Assembly (NCBI GenBank): GCA_937981945.1
Contig: CALJNJ010000320.1
Coordinates: 1 to 5,522 of the forward strand
Direction of reading: 5' to 3'
From: an uncultured Caulobacterales bacterium
GTDB taxonomy: Bacteria > Pseudomonadota > Alphaproteobacteria > Caulobacterales > Maricaulaceae
DNA length: 5,522 nt
Below are positions 1 to 5,522 of the stretch, one piece after another. Each line of letters opens with the position of its first letter. Positions within the stretch are counted from its first letter, which is position 1. The notes under the pieces are model-generated. The model made no database searches. It was not told the origin of the DNA and saw only the letters and a program-made list of their open reading frames with translations. The translations under genes and the position numbers were made by a program.

Positions 1-1752
1 TTAGCCTGCGTCGCGGCTGACTACCTTGAGCGGTTCTGCGGCCTGCAGATCAATGATACTGCCTGACTGAAATTTGTCTTTGACGCGGGCCCGCGACAGC
101 TTGCCGGACGAGGTCATAATCATAGATCCTCGCGGAACTAATTGCAGTTTGACCGGGACGCCGACTTCGAGGCGAATAGCGGCGCTGACGGCGTTGTGGA
201 TTTCCGACAGTAAATTCTTATCGCGCGTTCTGCATTCCAGCAAAAGCATAATGGTCTTGTCGTCGCCGGCTCCGCCGATTGAGAAGGCGCAGGCGCGTCC
301 GCAGCGATGCGGCGCAGCCGCTTGAGCGGCCCATTCCAAATCTTGCGGCCAAATATTCCGGCCATGCCAAAGAATTAAATCTTTATAGCGCCCGGTAACC
401 ACAACTTGTCCGTCGAGCCAATACCCGAGATCGCCTGTATCAAGCCAGCCATCCGATGAAAAAGAGGCTTCGGTTGCTTGTTGGTTTCGGAAATACCCCG
501 GCGAAACACTGGGACCGCGCAAACAAATACGGCCGGCTTTCTTTTCGCCCAGAACCGTTCCGTCAAAATCACGAATTTCAATCTCGTGCCCGGGCAATGA
601 TGCGCCGCAAGCCACAAAAGTACGTTTATGATCCGCTTGCGTGACGTCAGAGACTTCCACGGCCTCATTTGTCCGTTCGTAACGGTCCATATCAATCGTG
701 TGTTCTTTTAAGCCCTGGCCCAGCGGATTAAACGTCGCGGCTAAGGTTGTTTCGGCCAATCCATAGCTTGGCATAAATGCGGTCTTATCAAATCCCATAT
801 CGGCGAACAAATTTGAGAACTCGGTCAACGGCTCCGGACGAACCATGTCGCCGCCAATGCCCGCGATCCGCAGGCACGATAAATCGAGCTCTGCATCATC
901 ACGCCAGCGTCTGACACACAATTCATAACCGAATGTGGGGCTGTAGGTCATAGTGCAGCGATTTTCTGAGATGAGCTTGAGCCAGGAAATTGGCCGGCGC
1001 GTGAAATCCTGCGGATCCATGAAATCAGCTGTCATCTGGCTCATCATTGGCGAGAGCAAACAGCCGATCAGGCCCATATCGTGATACATTGGCAACCAGC
1101 AAGCACCGCGGTCGGTCGGATTATGCTTGAGACCGTGCTGAATGATCGCTTTGCAATTGGATGTAACGGATTTTTGTGTTCCGATAATACCTTTTGGCGA
1201 ACTGGAACTTCCTGACGAGTATTGGATATAGCACAATTCGTCGGCGCCGAACGGTCTGACGTCATCGCCTGCCGGCAATTCAAGCACGTCATCAAAAGTC
1301 ATAACGGGTGTGTCGTGGTCGTTCAGCGCGGCGCTGATAATCGCTTCCATACTGGACGGCGTCAAAATAGCGTGGAAATCCCCGGTATCGGCCATACGCT
1401 GCAATTGGCGCTCATAGGAGCTGCGGCCGCCCAAAGTGACGGGCAGCGGCAGCGGTGCCGGGACCAGACCTGCATATTGGCAGGCAAAGAATAATATAGC
1501 GAATTCGGGCGAAGTTGTTGCGCACAGGCCGATGCGGGCATTCTTCTCTGCAAAAGGAACTAAGCGCTTCGCCATGTCGATGGCTTGCTCGCGAAGATCA
1601 GCATAGGATAAAACGGATTTCAATTCAGCCCGCGCGGTGTAGTAGTCAAATCCGGTTTTACAACCAGCCGCATAATCGAGCGCACTTGTCAGTGTATCAA
1701 ATTCGCCGGGTATTAATGACCGGCCGCGGTCTGTTGGTAGGGCTTTCAACAT
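1..1752 (-). CDS. Stand-alone fatty-acyl-AMP ligase (FAAL-type acyl adenylate synthetase)
   Basis: A complete 583-residue member of the ANL (adenylate-forming) superfamily. It probably activates a fatty acid as acyl-AMP with ATP for transfer to an acyl carrier protein in the cytoplasm. Motifs run in order: the phosphate loop YSSGSSSSPKG (178-188), WLPMYHDMGLIG (219-230, typical of FAALs), PSYGLAETTL (328-337), GWLDTGDLG (435-443), TGRYKDLI (453-460), then GRNIWPQDLE (464-473) and the C-terminal TSSGKLSR, whose K551 is the expected adenylation lysine. About 40 residues separate YGLAETTL from VACGASLPG; this is where FAALs carry an insertion that disfavours the CoA reaction, so I prefer FAAL over acyl-CoA ligase. 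The length suits the ligase alone, with no fused carrier domain. The ATG start fits the family N-terminus although its Shine-Dalgarno is poor. The phosphate loop is unusually serine-rich. The class is secure; the acyl substrate and acceptor are not visible. Confidence 0.9.
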   Translation of the reverse strand: MLKALPTDRGRSLIPGEFDTLTSALDYAAGCKTGFDYYTARAELKSVLSYADLREQAIDMAKRLVPFAEKNARIGLCATTSPEFAILFFACQYAGLVPAPLPLPVTLGGRSSYERQLQRMADTGDFHAILTPSSMEAIISAALNDHDTPVMTFDDVLELPAGDDVRPFGADELCYIQYSSGSSSSPKGIIGTQKSVTSNCKAIIQHGLKHNPTDRGACWLPMYHDMGLIGCLLSPMMSQMTADFMDPQDFTRRPISWLKLISENRCTMTYSPTFGYELCVRRWRDDAELDLSCLRIAGIGGDMVRPEPLTEFSNLFADMGFDKTAFMPSYGLAETTLAATFNPLGQGLKEHTIDMDRYERTNEAVEVSDVTQADHKRTFVACGASLPGHEIEIRDFDGTVLGEKKAGRICLRGPSVSPGYFRNQQATEASFSSDGWLDTGDLGYWLDGQVVVTGRYKDLILWHGRNIWPQDLEWAAQAAAPHRCGRACAFSIGGAGDDKTIMLLLECRTRDKNLLSEIHNAVSAAIRLEVGVPVKLQLVPRGSMIMTSSGKLSRARVKDKFQSGSIIDLQAAEPLKVVSRDAG

Positions 1753-1770
1753 TTTTACCGGGTTTCCATT

Positions 1771-1786
1771 ACAGTTTGGTGACTGT
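1771..1786. repeat. Short inverted repeat just upstream of the ligase start
   Basis: The arms ACAGT and ACTGT are perfect complements separated by six bases, 19 bases before the ligase start codon. This could be a small hairpin in the leader of the ligase mRNA or a half-site pair for a dimeric regulator. Five-base arms can arise by chance. Confidence 0.3.
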
Positions 1787-1799
1787 TTTATGACCGCGA

Positions 1800-1828
1800 G
1801 TTATTCTAAATTTATTAATGAATGTAAA
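1800..1828 (-). promoter_or_regulatory. Candidate promoter for the fatty-acyl-AMP ligase gene (proximal)
   Basis: On the minus strand TTTACA (5 of 6 to the housekeeping -35) is followed after 17 bases by AATAAC (4 of 6 to the -10). The spacer is very AT-rich and the element sits about 48 bases before the ligase start codon. Placement and spacing are good, the -10 is weak, and AT-rich spacers produce such matches easily. Confidence 0.35.
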
Positions 1829-1844
1829 GCGCAGTGTGGTCATT

Positions 1845-1871
1845 GTTATAAGGCTTCTTTTCACGTCTCAA
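1845..1871 (-). promoter_or_regulatory. Candidate promoter for the fatty-acyl-AMP ligase gene (distal)
   Basis: On the minus strand TTGAGA (5 of 6 to the -35 consensus) is followed after 15 bases by TATAAC (5 of 6 to the -10). The hexamers are better than in the proximal candidate but the spacing is short. The -10 overlaps the right arm of the longer inverted repeat in this gap, so the repeat could affect promoter access. Confidence 0.3.
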
Positions 1872-1923
1872 TACAGTTTGTAACAGCCCGTGAACGCCCC
1901 ACGTGCGAGCCGCTGGCCTTATA
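1847..1923. repeat. Nested inverted repeats between the VWA and ligase genes
   Basis: The outer arms are a perfect eight-base inverted repeat, TATAAGGC at 1847-1854 and GCCTTATA at 1916-1923, 61 bases apart. Inside it on the minus strand lie CAGC/GCTG and, within that, CGTG/CACG around a seven-base loop, so the three pairs nest. This is compatible with a folded RNA leader or tail, or with protein binding sites. The inner stems are only four bases and the loops are uneven, so it may be coincidence. Confidence 0.3.
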
Positions 1924-1972
1924 GTGAACAAATTCTTATCTGAAAAGCATTGATTCTTAAAAAAAACGGTTA

Positions 1973-3127
1973 TTATTCAAGGCCATAAGCTTTTGCCTGC
2001 GATTTCACGGCTTTAATCATGACCTGTTCCAATGTGCGTTCTTCAGCATTGCTTTGCCTTTGCTGATCCACAAATTCGGCCCGTTTCTTTTCAAGCGATG
2101 CAATTTCGGCGGAAATCGAATCCCGCTCGGAAATCTTGGCCTCGATAAAGTCTTTTCGCTCATCCTCGGACAGGCCTTTCAGCTCATCCGGGAGCTCGGA
2201 TTCCTCCATTTCAATGACGGCTTTGTCGTCCTTTTTATAGGCATCCAGCAAATCCCAAGTTGAATTATCATATTGTTTGGAGGATTTGGTTTTGGCCCTG
2301 GCGATTTCGCTGGCAATGCCCATGGACGCCGCATTGCTGTCCTGGCTGAGTTGGCGTTCCATGAAACTTCCGCCTTTTGCGCCATAGCCGTAATAGGTTT
2401 TGTTGAGTTTCTTATTGAGCTGCAATATTTCGTCATCAAAGGGCGACGGAATAAAGGCCGCGACATCGTCTTGATTGATGGTCATATAGATACCGCCGCC
2501 GCAATCAGCGCCGGATTTCCAGTTCGTATCAATCCCTATTTTCTCATCCCCGCAGTGAATGGTATCGATCAATATGCCTTTGCGCTGCGCGCGTTTGCAG
2601 GCACTTTCATAGTGAACGGGGCCCTGGGTAAACGGCTCATTCCCGGCAATAATGATCAGCTTCATGGCCGATGGATCATCACTCCACTCCAATTCATCAA
2701 TGGCCGTGGCGATCGCCTGTCCGGCATATTCCTGCCCGCCGCGGGTTTTCAGGGCAAATAAGCTTTCGGAGACATTGTCCAAATCCGTCGTCAGAGACGT
2801 GACCTGACGAATATAACCTTTGGACACGGAGATATTCGTATTGCCGTATTCGTAAAGCGCCAATTCAATTTTGGGCGTCATGCCGTGACGATTGGTTTCG
2901 CCGAGCTCGTTCACCAGCATCCATAATTGTGACTTGGTTTGCGCAATCAGACCGTCCATAGAGTTGGATGTATCCAGCAGTAAGGCAATTTGAATAACCG
3001 GCGCCGCGCAATTCACGGAACAATCGGGGATTTCAATTTCATGGGCATTTGCCGATACAGTCACGGCCGGTCCCGACAACATCAAAGCTGTTATCAATCC
3101 GATGGCAGGCTTCACAAATTTCGTCAC
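1973..3127 (-). CDS. Exported von Willebrand factor A (VWA) domain protein
   Basis: 384 residues. The N-terminus is a Sec signal peptide: K3 and K6, a hydrophobic stretch from about 8 to 24, and likely cleavage after SANA (28). The mature protein is therefore probably periplasmic. The VWA domain runs from about 44 to 225 and opens with the metal-site motif DTSNSM (52-57, DxSxS). T128 may be the third metal ligand. At the usual fourth-motif position the strand LIII is followed by AGNEPFTQG (161-169) instead of the common TDG type; as I recall, AGNEPF is a family signature rather than damage. Cysteines 36 and 40, and 177, 192 and 209, could form disulfides. QDSNA (262-266) and NSTWDLLDA (288-296) follow, then a charged coiled-coil stretch from about 305 to 370. 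GTG is chosen as start because a GGGGAG ribosome site precedes it. Its ligand and process are unknown; transport, envelope or adhesion roles are all possible. Confidence 0.85.
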   Translation of the reverse strand: MTKFVKPAIGLITALMLSGPAVTVSANAHEIEIPDCSVNCAAPVIQIALLLDTSNSMDGLIAQTKSQLWMLVNELGETNRHGMTPKIELALYEYGNTNISVSKGYIRQVTSLTTDLDNVSESLFALKTRGGQEYAGQAIATAIDELEWSDDPSAMKLIIIAGNEPFTQGPVHYESACKRAQRKGILIDTIHCGDEKIGIDTNWKSGADCGGGIYMTINQDDVAAFIPSPFDDEILQLNKKLNKTYYGYGAKGGSFMERQLSQDSNAASMGIASEIARAKTKSSKQYDNSTWDLLDAYKKDDKAVIEMEESELPDELKGLSEDERKDFIEAKISERDSISAEIASLEKKRAEFVDQQRQSNAEERTLEQVMIKAVKSQAKAYGLE

Positions 3128-3133
3128 AAGATA

Positions 3134-3139
3134 CTCCCC
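3134..3139 (-). promoter_or_regulatory. Shine-Dalgarno site that decides the GTG start of the VWA gene
   Basis: On the minus strand GGGGAG lies six bases before the GTG start. The nearest upstream ATG (3139-3141) is out of frame and reaches a TGA after five codons, so it cannot start this protein. The lysine-containing signal peptide begins right after the GTG, which agrees. Confidence 0.7.
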
Positions 3140-3151
3140 ATTGTTACCGCA

Positions 3152-3170
3152 GTTATAGAATTACATAGAA
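3152..3170 (-). promoter_or_regulatory. Possible -10 element with a ten-base-spaced direct repeat before the VWA gene
   Basis: On the minus strand TATAAC (3157 to 3152, 5 of 6 to the -10 consensus) lies 24 bases before the VWA start. The hexamer TTCTAT occurs twice, exactly ten bases apart (3165-3170 and 3155-3160), and the second copy overlaps the -10. No convincing -35 is present, so an activator-dependent promoter is conceivable. The next gene upstream ends at 3219 without an obvious terminator, so read-through transcription is the alternative. Confidence 0.3.
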
Positions 3171-3218
3171 ATGCGCATCTCACCGCTGCGTTACAGGGGG
3201 ATTAAAGTTTGGAGAGGT

Positions 3219-3773
3219 TTATGACTTCGGGCGTATGAGCCCCGGCAGGCCGTCAATACTTTCGGCGTTTCTGGACAAACGATATTCGTACCAATCTTCT
3301 GTCGTTTTATGGGTGTGGGACCGGTGCAATTGATCCCTTTCGCCGACAAAATCATAAAAGGGCACGGCATAGCCGCAACTATCCGTAATACGGGTCAAAT
3401 TCACCGTAATGATCGCCCTGGCCCGATCAAATTCAGGAAACCAAGCCAGTTTTTCTTCAAACCCTTCGTCATAAAAGGAGCAAACCTCACCGCGACCGTA
3501 AAGCCGGACGATATTGGCTTTGCCCTCATAGGCGCAAAACATGATGGTGATGCGGCCGTTTTCCAAAACATGTGCGTGGGTTTCTATGCCCGACCCGCCA
3601 TAATCCAAATAGGCAACGGTTTTGGGATCGATGATCTTGAAACTGTCATACCCCTTTGGGGACACATTGACATGGCCGGCTTCTGTCAAAGGCGCCGTTC
3701 CTACGAAAAACATTTTTTGGTTCGAAATGAATTTTTCGAGCCGATCCGTGATCTCTTCGTAGATTTTTCCCAT
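3219..3773 (-). CDS. Pyridoxamine 5'-phosphate oxidase superfamily protein (FMN-binding split barrel), coupled to metF
   Basis: 184 residues, complete, soluble and probably cytoplasmic. The N-terminal half reads as a flavin split-barrel: FFVGTAPL (22-29), HVNVSPKGYDSF (34-45), VAYLDYGGSG (53-62), then NGRITIMFCAYEG (72-84) and IVRLYGRGEV (88-97). The C-terminal part has SCGYAVPFYDFVGERDQL (132-149) and the ending SIDGLPGL (172-179). This matches a common bacterial group annotated only as pyridoxamine 5'-phosphate oxidase family. It is not clearly PdxH, so I do not assign vitamin B6 synthesis. FMN is the expected cofactor; F420, heme or none remain possible. The ATG shares its first base with the metF TGA (TGATG) and has no good Shine-Dalgarno, which suggests translation coupled to metF. 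A redox or flavin-reductase role beside the FAD enzyme MetF is inference only. Confidence 0.85.
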   Translation of the reverse strand: MGKIYEEITDRLEKFISNQKMFFVGTAPLTEAGHVNVSPKGYDSFKIIDPKTVAYLDYGGSGIETHAHVLENGRITIMFCAYEGKANIVRLYGRGEVCSFYDEGFEEKLAWFPEFDRARAIITVNLTRITDSCGYAVPFYDFVGERDQLHRSHTHKTTEDWYEYRLSRNAESIDGLPGLIRPKS

Positions 3774-4639
3774 CAGGCTGACTTTTTAAAACGGCCGCGC
3801 ATATTTTCGATCACCTGTACGGCGATCGGCGCCGTGTTCAGCGTATAGAAATGGAATTTATCAATCCCGCCATCGCGTAAATCATCAACCAACTTTGTCG
3901 CAAAATCGACCGTTGCGGCCTCGCGCGCATTCGCATCATCACCCGCTTTATCAAAAGCAGCGGCCAGCTCTCCGGGAACTTCGACGCCGCACATGGACGA
4001 CATTTTTTGGAGACCGGCGAAGTTCGGTTGGAGCATGATGCCGGGCATAATCGGTATATTAATGCCGGCTTTTTGGGCGCGCTCTACAAATTCCAGAAAA
4101 GTATCGGCTTTAAAGAAAAACTGCGTAATCGCCCGGTCCGCGCCGGCGTCAATTTTTCGCTTCAAATTATCAAGCTCTGTGTCCCATGAGGCGCTTTCCG
4201 GGTGACGCTCCGGATAGGCTGAAACGCTGATTTTAGCGTTTGGCGACAATCTGCGAATGCCGCTCACCAAGTCTGACGCATAGGCATATCCGTCAGATTG
4301 CGGTGTGTATTTTGCGTCAACCGCAGCTCCGGGAGGATCACCCCGCAAAGCGACAAAATGATCAACGCCCATATCCAAATATTCCTGCACAATGGAGTCA
4401 ATCTCGTCGCAGCACGCGTTCACGCAGGTCAAATGGGTCGCCGGCGAAATGGTGCGTTCTTTCAGAATTTTCGCGACCGTATTGAAGGTGCGCTCGCGGG
4501 TCGTGCCGCCGGCGCCGTAAGTAATTGACACAAATTCCGGATTTAAAACCTCTAATTCGTCCAAGGCGGTTTCCAGCCTGGCAGCCGCTTTTTCGGTTTT
4601 AGGGGGGAAAAATTCAAAACTGTAATCGAACTTTCTCAT
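3773..4639 (-). CDS. metF: 5,10-methylenetetrahydrofolate reductase
   Basis: 288 residues, full length for bacterial MetF. It is an FAD enzyme that reduces 5,10-methylenetetrahydrofolate to 5-methyltetrahydrofolate, the methyl donor for methionine synthesis, in the cytoplasm. The TIM-barrel motifs are all present: SFEFFPPKT (7-15, with E9 matching the catalytic Glu), SITYGAGGTTRERT (38-51), ALRGDPPG (97-104, with D101 in the FAD-binding position), SAYPERHPES (140-149), ITQFFFKAD (171-179, with Q173 for folate contact), PIMPGIM (196-202) and the closing FHFYTLN (262-268). The segment after PGIM reads LQPNF, slightly different from the more usual P(I/V)TNF. The ATG starts four bases after the regulator's TAG, with AGGA seven bases upstream. 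An operon with both neighbours is clear. In many alphaproteobacteria the ArsR/methyltransferase-metF pair is followed by metH, which is not next here. Confidence 0.96.
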   Translation of the reverse strand: MRKFDYSFEFFPPKTEKAAARLETALDELEVLNPEFVSITYGAGGTTRERTFNTVAKILKERTISPATHLTCVNACCDEIDSIVQEYLDMGVDHFVALRGDPPGAAVDAKYTPQSDGYAYASDLVSGIRRLSPNAKISVSAYPERHPESASWDTELDNLKRKIDAGADRAITQFFFKADTFLEFVERAQKAGINIPIMPGIMLQPNFAGLQKMSSMCGVEVPGELAAAFDKAGDDANAREAATVDFATKLVDDLRDGGIDKFHFYTLNTAPIAVQVIENMRGRFKKSA

Positions 4640-4643
4640 TGGT

Positions 4644-5522
4644 CTATCCTGTTGATTTTTTTGTGCAAAGCCAAAGCTTCACATCCGGCTTTTCCGCCGC
4701 TGTTTTTATGTTCTCAACTTCGGTAACTGACATGTCACAGTCACCGGCCCATTGCGCGATATCCGCATCCAAAAAGCCTAACCGGCGATGGGCGTATTTA
4801 TCGCGAAATTCTTCCTGATTGTGAGCTGCAAAATCCACAATCAATGCTTTGCCTTCCGTCCGCAAAATTCGGCCGGCCTCGCGGATCGCTTCCGCGGGGT
4901 CATCCAAATAATGCAGGACCTGATGAATGGTCACCAAATCAGCGACGCCGCCGGCAAAAGGCGTGGCTGTGAGATCCCCCATGCGAACAGATAAGTGCCC
5001 GTAATCTTTGGAGGAAAGCTTGTGGCGGGCCACCTTGAGCATATCGGCACTATTATCGACGCCCGCGCCGCGGCTGACCTTATCGGCCATCAATTCGAGC
5101 ATCCGCCCGGTACCGGTACCCAGATCCACCATGAACTCAAACTTGGCAGGCCCCAAAAGCTTTAATAATCTTGTGTCGATATCAGTCCGCGGCAAATATT
5201 CATCGCCCAATTGCCCTGAATCGTTCGCCACGTAAGTGAAAAATTCATCGGCGGCGACCGCGCGCTCACCGCGCACATCTTCCAAACGGCGACGATCAGC
5301 CATCAGCACCGAGTCATCTGCCGGCAAACCTGACAAAACCGCTGACACTAAGCTGAACAAGGTTCGGTCCGTTCTGTTGAGACGGGAGAAGACCCAGCTT
5401 CCCTCTTTGACCCGGTCGATGACGCCGGCGTCCTCAAGGGATTTGATGTATTGGGTTGTGCGCGGCTGCGACAAACCCATGATCTTCACCAGTTCACTGA
5501 CCGTCAGTTCACCATAAGACAA
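4644..5522 (-). CDS. ArsR-family regulator fused to a SAM-dependent methyltransferase (5' end beyond window)
   Basis: 292 residues are visible, with the stop (TAG) inside the window. The first visible codon is TTG at the very edge, and the protein begins in the middle of a winged helix-turn-helix. About 30 to 40 N-terminal residues are therefore probably missing, and the TTG should not be taken as the start. Residues 6-49 carry the recognition region ELTVSELVKIMGLSQPRTTQ and a wing ending GSWVFSRLN. From about 115 a class I methyltransferase follows: VDLGTGTGR (132-140, motif I), GVDNSADML (154-162, acidic D156 for the ribose), MGDLTATPF (181-189) and DLVTIHQVLHYLDDP (195-209). AHRRLGF (244-250) is a hallmark I associate with this fusion group. 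Position before metF suggests it senses SAM or S-adenosylhomocysteine and controls methionine-cycle genes, in the manner of the ArsR-type regulator SahR; that function is inferred. Whether the methyltransferase half is catalytic or only a sensor is open. Confidence 0.88.
   Translation of the reverse strand: MSYGELTVSELVKIMGLSQPRTTQYIKSLEDAGVIDRVKEGSWVFSRLNRTDRTLFSLVSAVLSGLPADDSVLMADRRRLEDVRGERAVAADEFFTYVANDSGQLGDEYLPRTDIDTRLLKLLGPAKFEFMVDLGTGTGRMLELMADKVSRGAGVDNSADMLKVARHKLSSKDYGHLSVRMGDLTATPFAGGVADLVTIHQVLHYLDDPAEAIREAGRILRTEGKALIVDFAAHNQEEFRDKYAHRRLGFLDADIAQWAGDCDMSVTEVENIKTAAEKPDVKLWLCTKKSTG
4647..4650 (-). promoter_or_regulatory. metF ribosome binding site inside the end of the regulator gene
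   Basis: On the minus strand AGGA lies seven bases before the metF ATG and within the last codons of the regulator gene. This supports the chosen metF start and translation from a shared transcript. Confidence 0.6.

Noticed and set aside
1959..1975. Run of eight T on the minus strand right after the VWA stop, as a Rho-independent terminator
   Set aside because: No stable GC-rich hairpin precedes the T run; only weak pairings of three or four bases can be drawn.
2273..2761. Open frame of 162 codons on the plus strand, rich in Gly, Phe and Ile
   Set aside because: It is antisense to the VWA coding region and its composition is what the reverse complement of that gene would give; no ribosome site or domain supports it.
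3189..3195. TGTAACG on the minus strand as a -35 of an extracytoplasmic-function sigma factor
   Set aside because: No matching -10 motif of a known type is found at a proper distance, and the heptamer alone is too short to support the claim.
3219..3773. Assignment of the split-barrel protein as PdxH (pyridoxamine 5'-phosphate oxidase proper)
   Set aside because: The fold family is right but the conserved C-terminal motifs I would expect of PdxH are not seen, and the gene is linked to metF rather than vitamin B6 genes.
3309..3848. Long open frame of 179 codons on the plus strand
   Set aside because: It lies antisense to the split-barrel gene and the end of metF, both of which have clear family motifs; its translation shows no recognisable domain.
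5520..5522. TTG at the window edge as the true start of the regulator gene
   Set aside because: The protein would lack the first helices of its DNA-binding domain and no upstream sequence is available to show a ribosome site.

Overview
This window looks like ordinary chromosome of an alphaproteobacterium. The GC content is moderate, roughly 50% by eye. The main argument for this group is the pair at the right end: an ArsR-type helix-turn-helix regulator fused to an S-adenosylmethionine (SAM) dependent methyltransferase, directly upstream of metF, which is a familiar alphaproteobacterial arrangement. A marine Hyphomonadaceae/Maricaulales-like host would fit, but that is a guess. All five genes lie on the minus strand, so transcription runs from high to low coordinates, and they cover nearly the whole window.

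Right part (5522 to 3219): a tight three-gene unit. The first gene, the ArsR/methyltransferase fusion, is cut by the window edge. Four bases later comes metF (5,10-methylenetetrahydrofolate reductase). The third gene is a small FMN-type split-barrel protein of the pyridoxamine 5'-phosphate oxidase superfamily, whose ATG shares one base with the metF stop codon. The first two genes point to one-carbon and methionine/SAM metabolism and its control. The job of the third is unknown, and no metH follows metF.

Middle part (3127 to 1973): an exported von Willebrand factor A (VWA) protein with a signal peptide, a DxSxS metal-site motif and a charged C-terminal coiled coil. It starts at GTG behind a good Shine-Dalgarno sequence. 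The 91-base gap before it has a possible -10 element and a short direct repeat but no clear terminator.

Left part (1972 to 1): a 220-base intergenic region with two candidate promoters and a nested inverted repeat. It is followed by a complete stand-alone fatty-acyl-AMP ligase gene that ends exactly at the window edge. No acyl carrier protein or lipid/polyketide partner is in view.

I see no RNA genes, insertion sequences, CRISPR arrays or phage genes. No feature amounts to a convincing new system. The points most worth following up are the metF-coupled split-barrel protein, the regulator-enzyme fusion, the atypical VWA metal site, and the structured gap before the ligase gene.
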